DNA of 64,000 nucleotides from positions 117,561,112 to 117,625,111 of the forward strand of contig NC_090320.1 in the NCBI RefSeq assembly GCF_040869045.1. The letters are read 5' to 3'. The notes below the pieces were generated by a model, which saw only the letters and a list, made by a program, of their open reading frames with translations, had not been told where the DNA came from and did not search any database. Positions 44,864-57,200 of the stretch are shown here, one piece after another. This stretch comes from Eurosta solidaginis. Taxonomy: Eukaryota; Arthropoda; Insecta; Diptera; Tephritidae. Each line of letters starts with the position of its first letter. The first letter of the stretch is position 1. Both the position numbers and the translations under genes were made by a program.

Positions 44864-46125
44864 CTATGTCACCGAACCAGGTTCCCCCGCCTTCTCGCTC
44901 GGGTGATGGTTTCCCTGCCTGCGATGGTCCCTAGGGTATTTTGGCGTAACTACCCCTCTATGGCCGCATTTAAAACAAAACGGACTCCTAACAGGTTCCT
45001 CACAGTTAATATAGGAACGCCCCATAGTCTGAAAATTCCTGCACTGGATTCCTGAATAGTCCGGTTTCCTGTGGCTTCGATACTCCAACGCCTCTATCTG
45101 TGGGTCAGCTTCGCAGTCCTCGCCTTCCATCCTCATGTCCGGGGTTATCGTGTAGGCCTCGTTCACGTGTCGTCCTTGGTAAGTTGTTCCCAATAGCTTG
45201 CTTTTCTTCAGCACTTGTTCCCCTCTGCGTGCTACATCGCGTAGATCATGAAGGGTTCTCACTTCCGCGTTGAAGAGCATCAGCTTAAGCCTACGCGCGC
45301 GTTCAAGGAGATTATGTCCGTGTGGAACACGTCATAGCACTCACTTATCTTCTGCTTACGCATGGAGATCTCCATCATGAACTCGTGGTCACTTTTTAGA
45401 GTACCGAACTCTCTCTTTAAGGAATAGCACAAAAAGACATATGTCACGTTTGGGTTTTGTTTTGTAAACAACCAGTACCACTCTTCGGCCCGCCCAGAAA
45501 GGAATAGGTGGAAACTAGCCATTATTTGGTCGTTAGTGCATTGTGTACGTTCACACAGGGTGTTTAGCTTAAACAGAAAATCCGCCATGCGTCCATTACC
45601 GTCGAACGATATTTTCCACTCCTGGGGTTTTATTACTATGCTGTTTGGAGCAGGGTTCATCGGGGTTACTACCGCTGGAAGTGGGTTATGTTCCGTTCTA
45701 GTCGCGTTCCTGTTCACATTCATGGTTTGTGGAGCAGACTCGAGAGCTACGTTGAGCTGGTCCATGTTGTTTCGAATCGTCCCCATCTCCCTCCGCATTT
45801 CTTCCTGCGAGGTCCGGAAAAGCTTGTGTAACACTTCCATCCACGAGTCTCCACGAGGAGCTTCGGTAGGGATCCCTGGGTTGTGCGCCCTATCGCTTGC
45901 AGCTTCTCCAAAATTTCCATGATTTAGTGGTAAAGCACTAGCTCCGTCCAGTGCGTATGTCGACACATTGGTCATGGGTCCCGATATAGTATGCGCGTTT
46001 ATCAGGGGCGCGTTCAGATTACTGGTGCTTCCCGGTCTATCAATTTTTTTGTGTTGGTCATTTAGGTCCGAGCCTGCATTCGTCCCCGCGAGATCTCCAT
46101 ATTGGCTACCTACTGGCGTTTGCAT
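44864..46125 (-). pseudogene. Element B gag, broken by a deletion
   Basis: ATG at 46125 starts MQTPVGSQYGDLAG. The capsid part reads through where A is shifted (FTKQNPNVTYVFLCYSL). At about 45290 a deletion relative to A removes roughly 80 bases after SLNAR and shifts the frame. The remainder is at 45280-44864. The first zinc knuckle is degraded: CRNFQTMGRSYINC lacks the second cysteine and the histidine that A keeps. Confidence 0.8.
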
Positions 46126-47193
46126 CACCGGGGGACGCTTAGCCTTCGAAAAAGCCCCCGCCCCCCTATTATTGTTACGAAATATTATTAAACAAAAGAA
46201 AATCTCAAAATAGTTCAATAAAATTGAATAATTTCATCAAAATTGCTGGTATGTATAAATATGCAAAATGCTCAAACGAAATAAAAAGCCATATTAGACG
46301 TTTACGTTAAATACCGTATGCAAAACTAATAATACCAGAAAAAAATTAAGTTTAAGTTCCTTTCTTCTCTTTTCCTAATATATTCCTAATTATTTAGTCA
46401 AATTTAGTTTTTTGTATGACCCCGTCCATTTGCTATTCATTTATAATTGGCCTTTTGTTTTGTTAATAATTCATGAGGTTTTATCTCATTTTATTTTATT
46501 GATTTTTTTGTATTTATTTATGTATTAATTGTATTTAGGTATTTATTGTTTTATTTATTTACTGTATATATTTATTTGACTTTAATAGATTTGAAAGTAG
46601 TTTTATTCTAATTTAATTTAAACTTATTTTATTTTATTTCATTTTGGTTATTTCATTTGTATACGCGCAAATAATTTTCTTTATTATTTCCTTATTTCCC
46701 TAATTTTAAGTTTATATATTTCGCCCCCATTTTTTTGTTTTGCTTATTAATTAAAAATTTCCCCTTTATTTAAATTCATTCTCCCTTTCTTTTTGTTCCT
46801 ATCTAGTTAAGTAAGGGTAGTCTTAATTAAAACTATCTTTACACTTAGTTTTATTTAATATAGTCCAACCTGCCTTATTTTAATCTATTTTAAACTTAAG
46901 TTTTCTATTTATTTACCTTCCTTTCGGTTTAAATTCACTAACTCAAATAATTTTGCTTTTTCTCGTTTCCGATCTATCTGCAACTTTAGTTTCCTAATTC
47001 CTAATTTACGATTATTTAATTAGATTGTGTTCAATTAAGTTAAGTACATTTTTCTCTTTTATCTTAACTTCTGAGTTTTCTAATTTTAAAATTTCATTTT
47101 CAGTTTATTATTATTATTTTTGTTTTGGAACGAACTCTCCCAAGACAGGCTGCAGGCCATTGGTGTTGCTCGCCGTTGTCGTTGCAGGTCGTG

Positions 47194-47400
47194 TTGCAGC
47201 AGGCCTATGTTCAGCGGCCCTGCTGTTGTTGTTGTTAAATCTGGTGTTGTTGCAGCAGGCCTATATTCGCCGGACCTGCTGTTGTTGTTGTTGTTCAAGC
47301 TGGTGTTGCAGCAGGTATATTTTTGGCGCCCCTGCTGGTTTTGTTGTAGCTGGTGCGGTTGCAGCAGGCCTATATTCGGCGGCCCTGCTGTTGTTGTTGT
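47194..47400. repeat. Minisatellite in unit X copy 2, 4 units
   Basis: ttgcagcagg recurs at 47194, 47250, 47306 and 47359, with the same following words as at 32701-33010. The two fewer units relative to copy 1 show length change between copies. Confidence 0.85.
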
Positions 47401-47940
47401 TGGCGTTGTATCATATGCTGCTGCGTATGGAGTTTGTGGTATTTTTGTTGTACCTGGTGTTTGGGGTGCCGCTGGTCGACCGCTTGAAGTGTTATTATTA
47501 TTATTATTGCTGCTATTATTACTACCACAACCACCAACTACTGTGGGCAATATCGCCTTTACGGTAATAAAATGTGTTACATGAGCTTTTAAAAAAAATT
47601 CAAGCGCCCCACCAAGCGTACGTACATGTTCCTCAATACGTTTAGCTAATTGATGATCGCATATATCCAAATAAAATTGAAATGGCACAATGGTTGTTTT
47701 TTACATTTAATTACTTTGACAGTAGCACGTCGTTGTGTGGGCAATGATTTTGTGCCACTGTGATTGCCACCAACGCTGCTGCTGCTGTTTCGGTTGGTTC
47801 AACAGGTGCTGCTGTTGGTTTTGTAATTGTTGTTGCACTTGTCGACGATCGCATTGCTTGTTGTTGCCGTTGTTACTGCTGCTGACGTTGTATTACACGT
47901 CTTTGTGTTTGTTGTTGACTGCTGCTGTGGTTGCAAATTT
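47401..47940 (-). pseudogene. chif: Dbf4/chiffon-like N-motif in unit X copy 2
   Basis: FYLDICDHQLAKRIEEHVRT and LGGALEFFLKAHVTHFITVK near 47685-47570, then an asparagine run and PQTPGTTKIPQTP. Compared with copy 1 it has HFITVK where copy 1 has RFITDK, and KAHVT for TAHLT. These changes show independent drift. The Q-rich upstream part (47750-47940) is present. The same one-base break before FYLDI seems to be present, implying that the captured copy was already broken or that the start is different. Confidence 0.5.
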
Positions 47941-48004
47941 TTTGCCTTGAATTTGATTTTGTAAATTTCCGATTGTGATTGCATACCTTTAGGTGCAGAT
48001 TAAC

Positions 48005-48115
48005 TTTCATGAATTCCTTGAGTTGATCCCCAGATATGTTTCTGTAACCCAATTCATTTAAATAGTTCAAAATGGCGCGAGCATCGAAAAGTAATGTGAC
48101 ATTTTCCAATAGCTG
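48005..48115 (-). pseudogene. Hyls1-like N-terminal exon-like sequence in unit X copy 2, frameshifted
   Basis: ARAILNYLNELGYRNISGDQ and LKEFMK match copy 1 apart from Asp for Glu. About ten bases of the glutamine-rich start are missing after the ATG near 48105, which puts the start out of frame. The gttaat following LKEFMK is the same as in copy 1. Confidence 0.35.
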
Positions 48116-49483
48116 CGGCAGAAATAAAAACATCGGTTACCCTCCACTATGGCATAAAACGGGTTCACTTTCGCTTTGTTGTACACCTTCAAACATACGT
48201 ACGTATATATTTATGAACATAAATTTAGTAGCAAGGAGCCGATGATTTTAACACGTTTCCTTCATGCTTCTGAAGCGGTCATTGCATGTACGTATGTATG
48301 TAGCGACGACGACGTTCGCCAACTCGCGTTTATACAAAATTGAACAGCCAACCGACATGAAAACCATAAACCCCACACGCCGATGCCTAGCGACTTCCCG
48401 TTGTTATACGTTTTATCTCTTTCAACTTTTATGTAATTTCAGATTCCTTTTTAAAGCTGCTTTCACTTCTCCTACTGCAACTGTACTTTCTACTTTATTT
48501 ATTAAATATAATTGTTAATTTTTTGTATGATTTTACAGCATTTTTTTTTTTTTTAATAAATTTCGCTTCAACCTTTCACGTGTTCAATCCAGCCGAAAAA
48601 GAAAAAACCCCAGCCGCTTCCGTATCTGTTTCCGCTATCTAAATCTCACCGATGAATCGATACTTCGATGTTTTATCGGTTCGTTCAACACACACGTTGG
48701 TCCCGGTAACATCTACCAGGTGCAGGTTTCAAAGTCGTTGTGTTGATGATAGGCGTATGGGATTTAGAGGAAGTAACTTTTGTGTCGTGAGAGAATAGTA
48801 ACTACCAAGGTGTTGATTATGTTTTACTTTTGCCATCTCTTTGTGGCAATCTTTATACCGGTGAAATAAAAAAAAAACAAGATCAGCTGATGAGATGATT
48901 TAACCAGGTGTTTAACCACCCCAGGCAACCATGAGTGGGGGTGAATCCTAACCTTTTCCCTATAACTAGCCAACTGGTGTGTATCAAGGGTGACTCTCCC
49001 AAGTGGACCATAACAAACCTGCTTCGCAGGAAACCTGTTCACCTGTGGGAAGCCACTTCCAGGAGTCTCCGATGCCAAGTAACGTGGTGCACGACTCATC
49101 CCTAAGATAAGAGTCTCAAAGTTCTACCGCGAAGCTAGCCGGGCAACAAAGGTTCATCAAAAAAAAAGTTAAGTCCAATAGTGAATTAATTTTGTTTCTT
49201 AGTTTAAAAGGCTTTGCGGCAATTAGACATTTGTTATGGAGAACTCGTCAAAAGTCCGTATGGTTCTAGTGGTTATCGCCCCCACAGAGAGGCAAAAAAA
49301 GTATAGGTGTGTAAACATTTTGATAAAGGAGAACTCGTCCAAACTCCGTAAGGATAGTCCAACCCAAGTCTGGACTGCCAGGCTGTTCACGGTTCTGGGT
49401 GAGTACGCGTGTGAACAACCTATGATATCATTGCTCGGGGAGAATACTGGGCGAGATGTCCCCGACCCCAAAAACTCCCAGCA

Positions 49484-50329
49484 GGAAAAAGGCGACCTAT
49501 CAATTTCCCGTTTAAGTCCTCGAGATCATACAATGCATTGCATATTTTTCTGAGTACTCGACACTTAAGATATTTCGGCAGGAATTTGGCGTTAATGCCC
49601 TGTTTGAAGTTACTCAAGGCAAAGTTTTTCCGGAAAACTTCCTGACCTTCCTTGTAGTTGACTTGCCTAGAGCGCTTGTTATAGGTGGTTATTCCCCTAT
49701 CTTTTGCCTGATCTATATTTCTACGGATCTGCTCACGAATATTAGTCAACTTGTCAGCTCTCCTCACTATCGTAACCTGGTCTTCCCGAAGGCTGCCGAG
49801 TTTCTCTAAAATATTGTACGCTGAGGCATGTTGGACCATATTTTGACCCTATAATGCAAAGTATGGAGAGCACTGAATCGCTGTATGGAAGTCGCTTCTC
49901 AGAACTGATAAAATATCGGGTATATGTTTATCCCAATTCGTATGGGCTGGTTTATCCTTCAGGAAAATTCTTATTTTAGAAACAATTTCTCTATTGACTC
50001 GTTCTGAGACGTTCGCTTGAGGATAATATAACCCCGTCCTCACGTGTGTCACCCCATAATTTTCCAAAAATTGGTTCATTTCCTTCGATATAAACTGTTT
50101 ACCATTATCACTATGAATAAACTCAGGGACCCCTACAGCTGGAAAAATTTCTAAAGCGAAGTAATTTATAACATTAACAGTTGTTGCTCTCTGCATGGGC
50201 TTTAGCCAGACATATTTTGAAAGGTGGTCCAATACTATAAAAATAAATTGATTTCGCCGCTTAGATCTCAGATAAGGCCCTGGAAAATCGCAATATAATC
50301 GCTGAAATGGCCTCTTGGGTGCAAAGGTA
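49484..50329 (-). pseudogene. Gypsy element C, integrase end (rest displaced by element D)
   Basis: Minus-strand HTFAPKRPFQRLYCDF begins at the D border. It is followed by HLSKYVWLKP, the second Asp in FIHSDNGKQFISKE near 50110 and the Glu in YYPQANVSERVNREI near 50020. The C-terminal frame 49839-49484 contains YNKRSRQVNYKEGQEVFRKN and NALYDLEDLNGKLIGR. The terminal HASDIRP seen in B is lost by a small deletion before unit X. A stop lies at about 49850. The upstream part of C is not seen in this window because D intervenes. Confidence 0.85.
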
Positions 50330-53300
50330 TGTTGTATAACTGGCTGCTGGGGTAAGGCGGAGGTGGCACTTGGCATGCTGGCAAGCCCCTGCTAGCTCGT
50401 CGGGTGGGGTGAGTTTTTGCTCACCCGCCTTACCTACAGGTATACAAACAAGAGAGAGGTTCATGCCTGAAATCTATGTAAAGAAAAGGAAAGCTGGAAG
50501 AAAAGGTCTGTCCGTGTCAGGTGGAGTCATCCCTCCCCTTCTGCGTAAAACCTTGACGCAGCCTTGGGCGTTGCACTGACTCCGGCACTTTAGCAACGCC
50601 CCCTTAGCCTGACATGTGTCCGTCCGTTAATGTCCCATGTCCCTAGCCTGTCTAGTCTGTCACCGTCGCCTCACATTCACGTCGCCTTTTTTTTGTTGCA
50701 CTCGTGCAACACCCACACCAATTGAGTGTCTTAGCCTGACATTTTTTTTTAGGGTAAGCTCAACCCATGAACTAATAAATATGATACGTTTGGATTCCTT
50801 TGTAAAACGTTATAAAAAAACTGTTTATTAAATATATATCCTAAAATTAATGATCAAAAAACTTAAAAAAAATTCAAAAAAACTTCACTTATGTAGAATT
50901 TTCCTTAAGGCTAATTAGTTGGAACTAACTCTATCTAAGATACGTATATTCGTAAGTAAGAATAATAAAGATGGGGATAGAAGTGGCTAAAAGGAAGATA
51001 ATAGGGAAAAGGAAGTTTACTTTTGGGTTTATTTAATGGAAAGATTGTGGATAAAAAAACTTAACAAAAACCCACGGAAGACCCAAACGTGCAAAAAAAC
51101 TTTAAATTGAAAACTATTGAATAAAAATGAAAAGGATTTTACGTAAAAAGGAAAATTGGACCGTGCACCAAAAACTTAACTTGAAAATTACCGAATAAAA
51201 ATGTGAAACTTTAGCGTACAAAAATAAAAAATTGAAAACGACTAAGTGCTTAATAATGCTGTCGTTATCGGGCCGCCACTGTATCCCAATAACTCCTTAG
51301 CCTCTGCTGGCTTCCAGCAGGTTTGTTTACAATTTGATATATATACGTATGTTTGTATTTAAACTATTTGTGTAGGTAGTTAATAACTTATAAGTCTAGC
51401 ACTTACCGATCAATCCCGCGACGGAGGCGCCTGCGTCGAAGAGAGAGCGTGGCTGTAAAGAACGTACATATACATACACCTACAAACCTATGCTGGAACG
51501 TCGATCGGTGGAAGAGGTGACAATGAAAGATAACAAATTTATTCGGGCATGCGGTTGCGGCCCGGATCAAAGAATTTATGCGCTTTAGAGTGAAGGATGA
51601 TGATTCAAAACAAAGTTACAAAATAAATAAATAAATAAAAAAAATATTAAATAATAAAAATAAAAACTGCAAAATTTAATAGTGCGACAGCCTAATATAA
51701 ATGAAATCGGAAATTTACCAAATATGTGAAAAAAATTAAAGTGAGGGTAAACTATAAAATCTAATAGCCTTGCAAAAAATATAAGCGCAAAAAGAAAATG
51801 TAAAGCAAAAGCTCGAAGTAAAAAATAACAGAAGAATGCGCTAATTAGAATCAACAAAAGGCAACGCGTACAAAAAGGCAAAGAGATAAAAGTGTTAGGA
51901 AGGTGGAATCGAAATTGTAATATTTAAATTAAATGCAAAAAAGGTGAACGGAAAAAGTGACAAACTCATGTAGAAACAGAATGCTTAAAAATTAGGTATT
52001 TTAGAGGGACGGCGGGACATGAGAAAAAAGGTTAAATGTGCGAATGTGTGGGTGTGGACAAAAAGTTAAGGAAATAATAGGTAGGTGAGTAACAAGTGGA
52101 ATTTTGAAAGGATAGAGAAAAATGAGAAGAAGTAAGAAACCGGAATGAATATGAAGGTAGAAATGCTTACAATTATAAAGTTAGTAAAATTTCAAAAAAA
52201 TTAATTCATCGAAAAATAGGAAAAAACTCACACGCAAATCGAAAAACTAGAGTTGGGTTAAATTAAACCTTAACAAAAATAAACTAAAAATTCAAATTAA
52301 ACAATATCGTAATAAACTAAAAATTAACCAAAAAAATAATGATCCCTAATGAGTTCCCCTTTTTAGGCTCTCTCCTTGACTGCTTTTCTCCTCCACTTAG
52401 TGATTGTATCTGCAGCTCCAATAATGATCGCGGTGCCAGGACAGGAGCGCTCAGATGCCCCTTTACTCCCTTGACGTCTGGCCTGGCACCGTCTGTATGC
52501 TTCCCTTTCCTCTATACGAAATACTACCCCGCTTTTGTATGTTTCGGACTGTATTTGTGGCTGGTGTGGCAAGTTCCTTTAGCTTAAATACTACCCCGCT
52601 TTATTTTTGCGTTTGTGGCTGGTGATGGTGGACAGTTTAAATTTTTTGCACAGCAATCTAGATGTGTAGAGGGGAAGAATATTAGGGACTGGGGTCATGG
52701 CGGCAGAGGAAGACACATTAGGGTGCATGTGACCTTATTTTATTTAGTGACTTTTATCTACTTATTTCATTTTACCTATTTATGTCATTTTATCCATTCA
52801 TTTGGTTTTATTAATTTTACTTGATTTTATCCAATAGATTTTTATTAAATATCTGGCTTTATTTATTTATGTATGTAATTTTGGTTATTTTAATTAGTTT
52901 TATATGTAATTTTGTTTTATAATTTTATTTAATTTATTTTAATTTTATTTTATTTTTAACTTTCATTATTTTATCTAATTTTTTTTTTTTTTTTTACTTA
53001 ATTTTATCTTTGTATATAATTTCATTTATTTCACTAAATTTTATTGATTGTAGGTATGTAATTTTATTCAACTTAATTTTCACCTTTAACATTTTTTTAT
53101 TTGAATTTATTTTCACTATTAGTCCACATGCACCATGGACTGGGAGAAAGGGGTTTCACTGGACTCACCTGGGGCTGTTGTCAAGCAGAGTATGGGATCC
53201 CGGCTCTTCCTTGGGATTCCGCTAAATTACCCGTTATCACGGTTTTATGAAAAAAAAATCGCGAACTTTTTTTCTTCGCAAAAAATATATATATAATTAA

Positions 53301-53382
53301 AACTTGCTTCCGCACTCACTTAAGTCAACTTTTCTTTTGAGACATTCCCTGCAATCGTTTGGCGGTCGTACCCCATAAATCA
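50330..53382 (-). repeat. Element D 3' LTR
   Basis: On the minus strand it ends GTTATACAACA at 50330. Its start is placed at TGATTTATGGGG (53382), behind a purine-rich tract; the match to the other LTR is proven only to 53299, where the window ends for that copy. The middle is AT-rich (52740-53080). Small frames inside (plus 50370-50579, minus 51585-51881) have no family motif. Length would be about 3.05 kb. Confidence 0.85.
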
Positions 53383-54226
53383 AAAGCCTTTCTTTCTCAC
53401 CACTTTCACTCAAGAACGAAAGACACCAATACATATAACCCTATTTTGGCGGGACATGAACTTTCACGAACTAACTTCACGCATACTAACAGATACATGT
53501 TCGAACATCTATCCAAGTGTTTGCTTTCTACCAGTTACTAACACATGTAAACGTAGCTATGCTGGTATATGCACACAGATACATACGTAAATGTTTGAAC
53601 ATCCTTACCATCGCATTAACCCACAGGCTGCCGCTACAGGCTCGCAACCGCCGATGTTGCATGCAACATGGAGCGTGGGCGTAAGAAAAAAATTCAATGC
53701 GCAGTCTGTCCTAAAGCTACCTTCAAACGCCTAACGTGTGGCCTCGACCCACGACCTAAAGCCGGGCTATTGCCTATTCTTCCGATTATGTAGGGTTTAT
53801 GTTAACTCGTATAAGGGCAGCACGCGGAATAAAAAAAGTGTTTCTACTACTAACCTAATATCACAGATATCTACTTATATTAATGACTAGAATGGCATGC
53901 GGGTTAAATCTAAAGTTATATCACTGGTAAGTATTTAAACCTATATAACAGATATCTATCTACCTAAATCTATGTCACAGTTTTTAGTATGTTAGTAATA
54001 AAATACCACAGAATCCATAAAAATAATAATAAAAAAATAAAAAATAAATAAATAAATAATAAAGAACAATAAATAAATGAATAAATAAGGTCAACTATAA
54101 ACATGGTCAAAGAAATAAATAATTGCATAAATAATTACTCTAATGGTCAAGCCAAAACTAAAGCTAGCAAACGTTGCACACATCTACATTTAACATAGGT
54201 CACCAAGCCTAACATTCAACATATGA
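53383..54226 (-). other. Element D 3' untranslated region with candidate polypurine tract
   Basis: The purine run gtgagaaagaaagg (minus, 53400-53387) lies five bases from the proposed LTR start. The 840 bp between pol and the tract hold no env-like frame: no long ORF, signal peptide or membrane segment on the minus strand. Confidence 0.6.
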
Positions 54227-57200
54227 TTAAGCAACAAAAATATCCTTAGCGTGGTATACGCCGACTTTCTTGCCACTGGTATCGCCGAGTTCATACATCG
54301 AGTTGCCGATTGCTTTAAGAACGACACACTTTACTTGCTTTGGGGCAAGCTTATCATTATAGTTGTTTATTTGAGAACTCTGTTTGAAATTTCGGCGATA
54401 TACCACTTGTCCGATTCGGAATTTCACATCTTTGGATCTGGTGTTGTAAACCTTTTGGCTTCGCTCATGTGCTAACTTCAGCTCCTTCATTATCGAGTCT
54501 CTAATTCCTTGCAACCTATCTGCTCGCGCCTCTATCTGTAGATCAGTATTTTTCACGGTGCCTAATTTGCGGCATACTTCATAAGACGTGCCATGTTGCA
54601 TCATCGGTAAGCCAAAAGTGGCATAATATGGCGAGCAGTTTATTGATGTGTGTATCGCGCTACGAAGGGCAAAGGCCGCATCACTGATGCACCTATCCCA
54701 ACTCTTTTGATTCTCTTTAATGAAGGATCTTACTATCTGTAGTACTGAGCGATTCACCCTCTCCGCTGCATTCCCTTGTGGAGAGTAGAATGCAGTCCGG
54801 ATATGTCTTGTGCCATACTTTTCTAAAAATTGCGCAAAAACATCGGATACAAACTGTTTGCCATTATCTGAGTGGATGTATTCTGGGACTCCAAAGATGT
54901 GAAAAACCTCTTTCTCTAAAAACTTAATAACATCTACAGACGTGGCTTTACGCATAGGTTTCAAAAAGACAAACTTGGAAAAATGGTCAAGACAAACAAA
55001 CACATACGCATTACCATCACTCGTACGTGGATAAGGGCCCATAAAGTCTATAAACAATCGTTGGAAAGGTCTCTCAGTTACGTGTCGCTTTCCCATGGGT
55101 GGTTTGTGAAAAGAGTTTTGGGTTTTATTTCCCTTACAGACTTCGCATTCCCTAACATAATTTTGAACCTCTGTTACCATCCCAGGCCAGTAGTATTTTT
55201 CGCGTATTCGGGCTAACGTTTTATGGATGCCTCCGTGCCCAGCAGAAGGTGAGCCGTGGGAGGCTTCCACCAATCCGGCACGCAATTCCGACGGCACCCA
55301 GAGTTTCCAGGCTTGGTCCTGCTGAAGATCGTCCCCCCGGTTAAACTGCGTCCGTCTATAGACATACCCGTCTGATACGCACAACTCTGGTAGTCTATCT
55401 TGATTCCCTGTCACAGTTTTCTTAAGTTCGTCATACTCTTCCGTTTTAAAGTATGGTGAGTCCAAGGCGATGTCCATTAGTCTGTCAGATAGCTTAATTT
55501 CGTCCATGTGTGCTCGCGACAGTGTATCTGGAACGACGTTAAGTGCTCCTTTCCTATGCTCTATTTCAAAATCGTATGCCTGCAATTTCAAACTCCATCG
55601 CGCGAGTCTCCCAGAAAGATCTTTCTGGTTCATCAACCATTTGAGACTCGCGTGATCGGTGATGATTGTGAACGGCAACCCTTCGACGTACGGCCTAAAT
55701 CTCTTCACGCTTATCACTGCCACGTAGCACTCCAGCTCGGTGATGCTGTAGTTTCGCTGTGCTTTATTTAGTCTGGCGGAAATGTAAGCTATCGGTCGTT
55801 CGTTGTTCTCGTCGTCCAACTGGAAGAGTACCCCGCCCACTCCGTCTGTCGAAGCATCGCACTGGATGTAGAAACGTCTGTTGAAATCAGGATGTACCAG
55901 TACAGGAGCAGAGATCAGGCTCTGCTTCAGTCGCTCAAACGACTCTCTCGCTTTATCAGTCATCGCAAACTTTTTAATTTTGTCTTTAGTGAGACAGTCG
56001 TGCAGCGGAGCTGCAATGGTTGCGTAGTCTTGGATAAAACGACGGTACCAGCCTGACATCCCTAGAAACCGTCGGAGCTGCTTTGGTGTTTTCGGCTCGG
56101 GAAAATCCCTCACAGCAGCAACCTTGTTCGCATCGGTACGAATGCATCCATCGCCCACTACATAACCTAAGTACCTAACTTCTTTAAAACAAAATTTACT
56201 CTTTTCTACGTTAATGGTAAGGTTAGCCTCACGTAAACATCTAGCGACCTTTTCCAACAAATATAAATGAGACGAAAAATCTACGGAACATACCAACAAA
56301 TCATCTAAATACACAAACACGGAATCACGTAAAGAAGCGGGTATAACCTTGTCCATAAGTCTACACATTCTTTGCGCTGCGTTACACAGTCCAAACGGCA
56401 TGACTGTGTATTGGTTTAGGGGACGCCCTGGCACTGTAAATGCTGTCTTTTCCCTAGATTTCTTTTCGAGCGGGATCTGCCAAAAGGCATCTTTCAAATC
56501 AATGGCCGAAATGAACCTAGTGTTCTGCAGTCGGCTAATGATCCCGTCGATATTTGGCAGTGGATATGCATCTTTGATGGTGCGTTCATTAATTTTTCGT
56601 GCGTCGAGGCACAGACGCTTCTTTTCTCCCTTTATCACCAGCGACACAGGGGAGCTCCAGCTACTATTGCTCTCCTCTATCACGCCTAAACCGAGCATCC
56701 TATCGAGCTCTTCAAAAACTAGCTTTTGGATCGCTGGTGATATAGGGTAATGCCTTTGCTTGACTGGGAGGTTTTCATTTGTAACTTCTATCACGTGTTC
56801 CTCCACATTCGTTTTCCCTAAACCTAGGACCGCAAATGAGGGAAACTGCGCCTTGACCTTCTCCAACGCCACACTTTGCTCTCTTGTCAGAACATGCTGT
56901 ACCGCTTCAAATGATAAGTCGCCATCGGCGGGTACAAGTTCTGCAACGCCAGTGCGAGTTGGATGCGATAGAACCCTACGAATAACAACCTGCAGATCGA
57001 AAGCCTGCCAAAAGTCTACCCCTAAATACACCTGTTTCTGGAGGCCTGGCACGATGAGAAACTCTAGGTCCTTATATATTCCATCCCAGAAGACAGACAG
57101 AGTGATAGCACCAACCACCGGCGTTTCGCCACCATTCGCCGTGCGTATGTTTTGATTGGCCAGCGGGATGATGCCATCCTCCCTGCCTTCTATCAGCTTC

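Larger units (their letters stand above)
39263..46172 (-). mobile_element. Gypsy element B, internal region
   Basis: Minus-strand internal region between unit X copy 2 (46173-49483) and copy 1 (31690-39262). It contains gag, protease, RT, RNase H and integrase, ending with GRFHASDIRP and a stop near 39292. It has several frameshifts, a deletion in the integrase core and a LINE of 2.3 kb at 39580-41908. With X on both sides it is a complete but dead element. Confidence 0.9.
46173..49483 (-). repeat. Long unit X, copy 2: LTR (or LTR plus leader) between elements C and B
   Basis: 3,311 bp on the minus strand from TGCTGGGAGTTTTTGGGG (49483) to ATTTCGTAACA (46173). It aligns with copy 1 along its length with point differences and small indels, but lacks the RTE and has four minisatellite units. 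A polyadenylation-like tract (gtgaaataaaaaaaaaac) occurs near 48865 on the plus strand. I found no shorter direct repeat at its two ends, which would be expected if it were host DNA between two LTRs. Confidence 0.65.

Noticed and set aside
50370..50579. 69-codon plus frame repeated at 61075-61284
   Set aside because: LTR sequence of D on the antisense strand; no motif.
51585..51881. 98-codon hydrophobic minus frame, repeated at 62285-62581
   Set aside because: Present twice only because it lies in both LTRs of element D; composition is that of AT-rich DNA read as Phe/Leu/Ile, with no real membrane-protein family.
53383..54226. Possible env gene downstream of element D pol
   Set aside because: No minus-strand frame of useful length, and no signal peptide or transmembrane segment.
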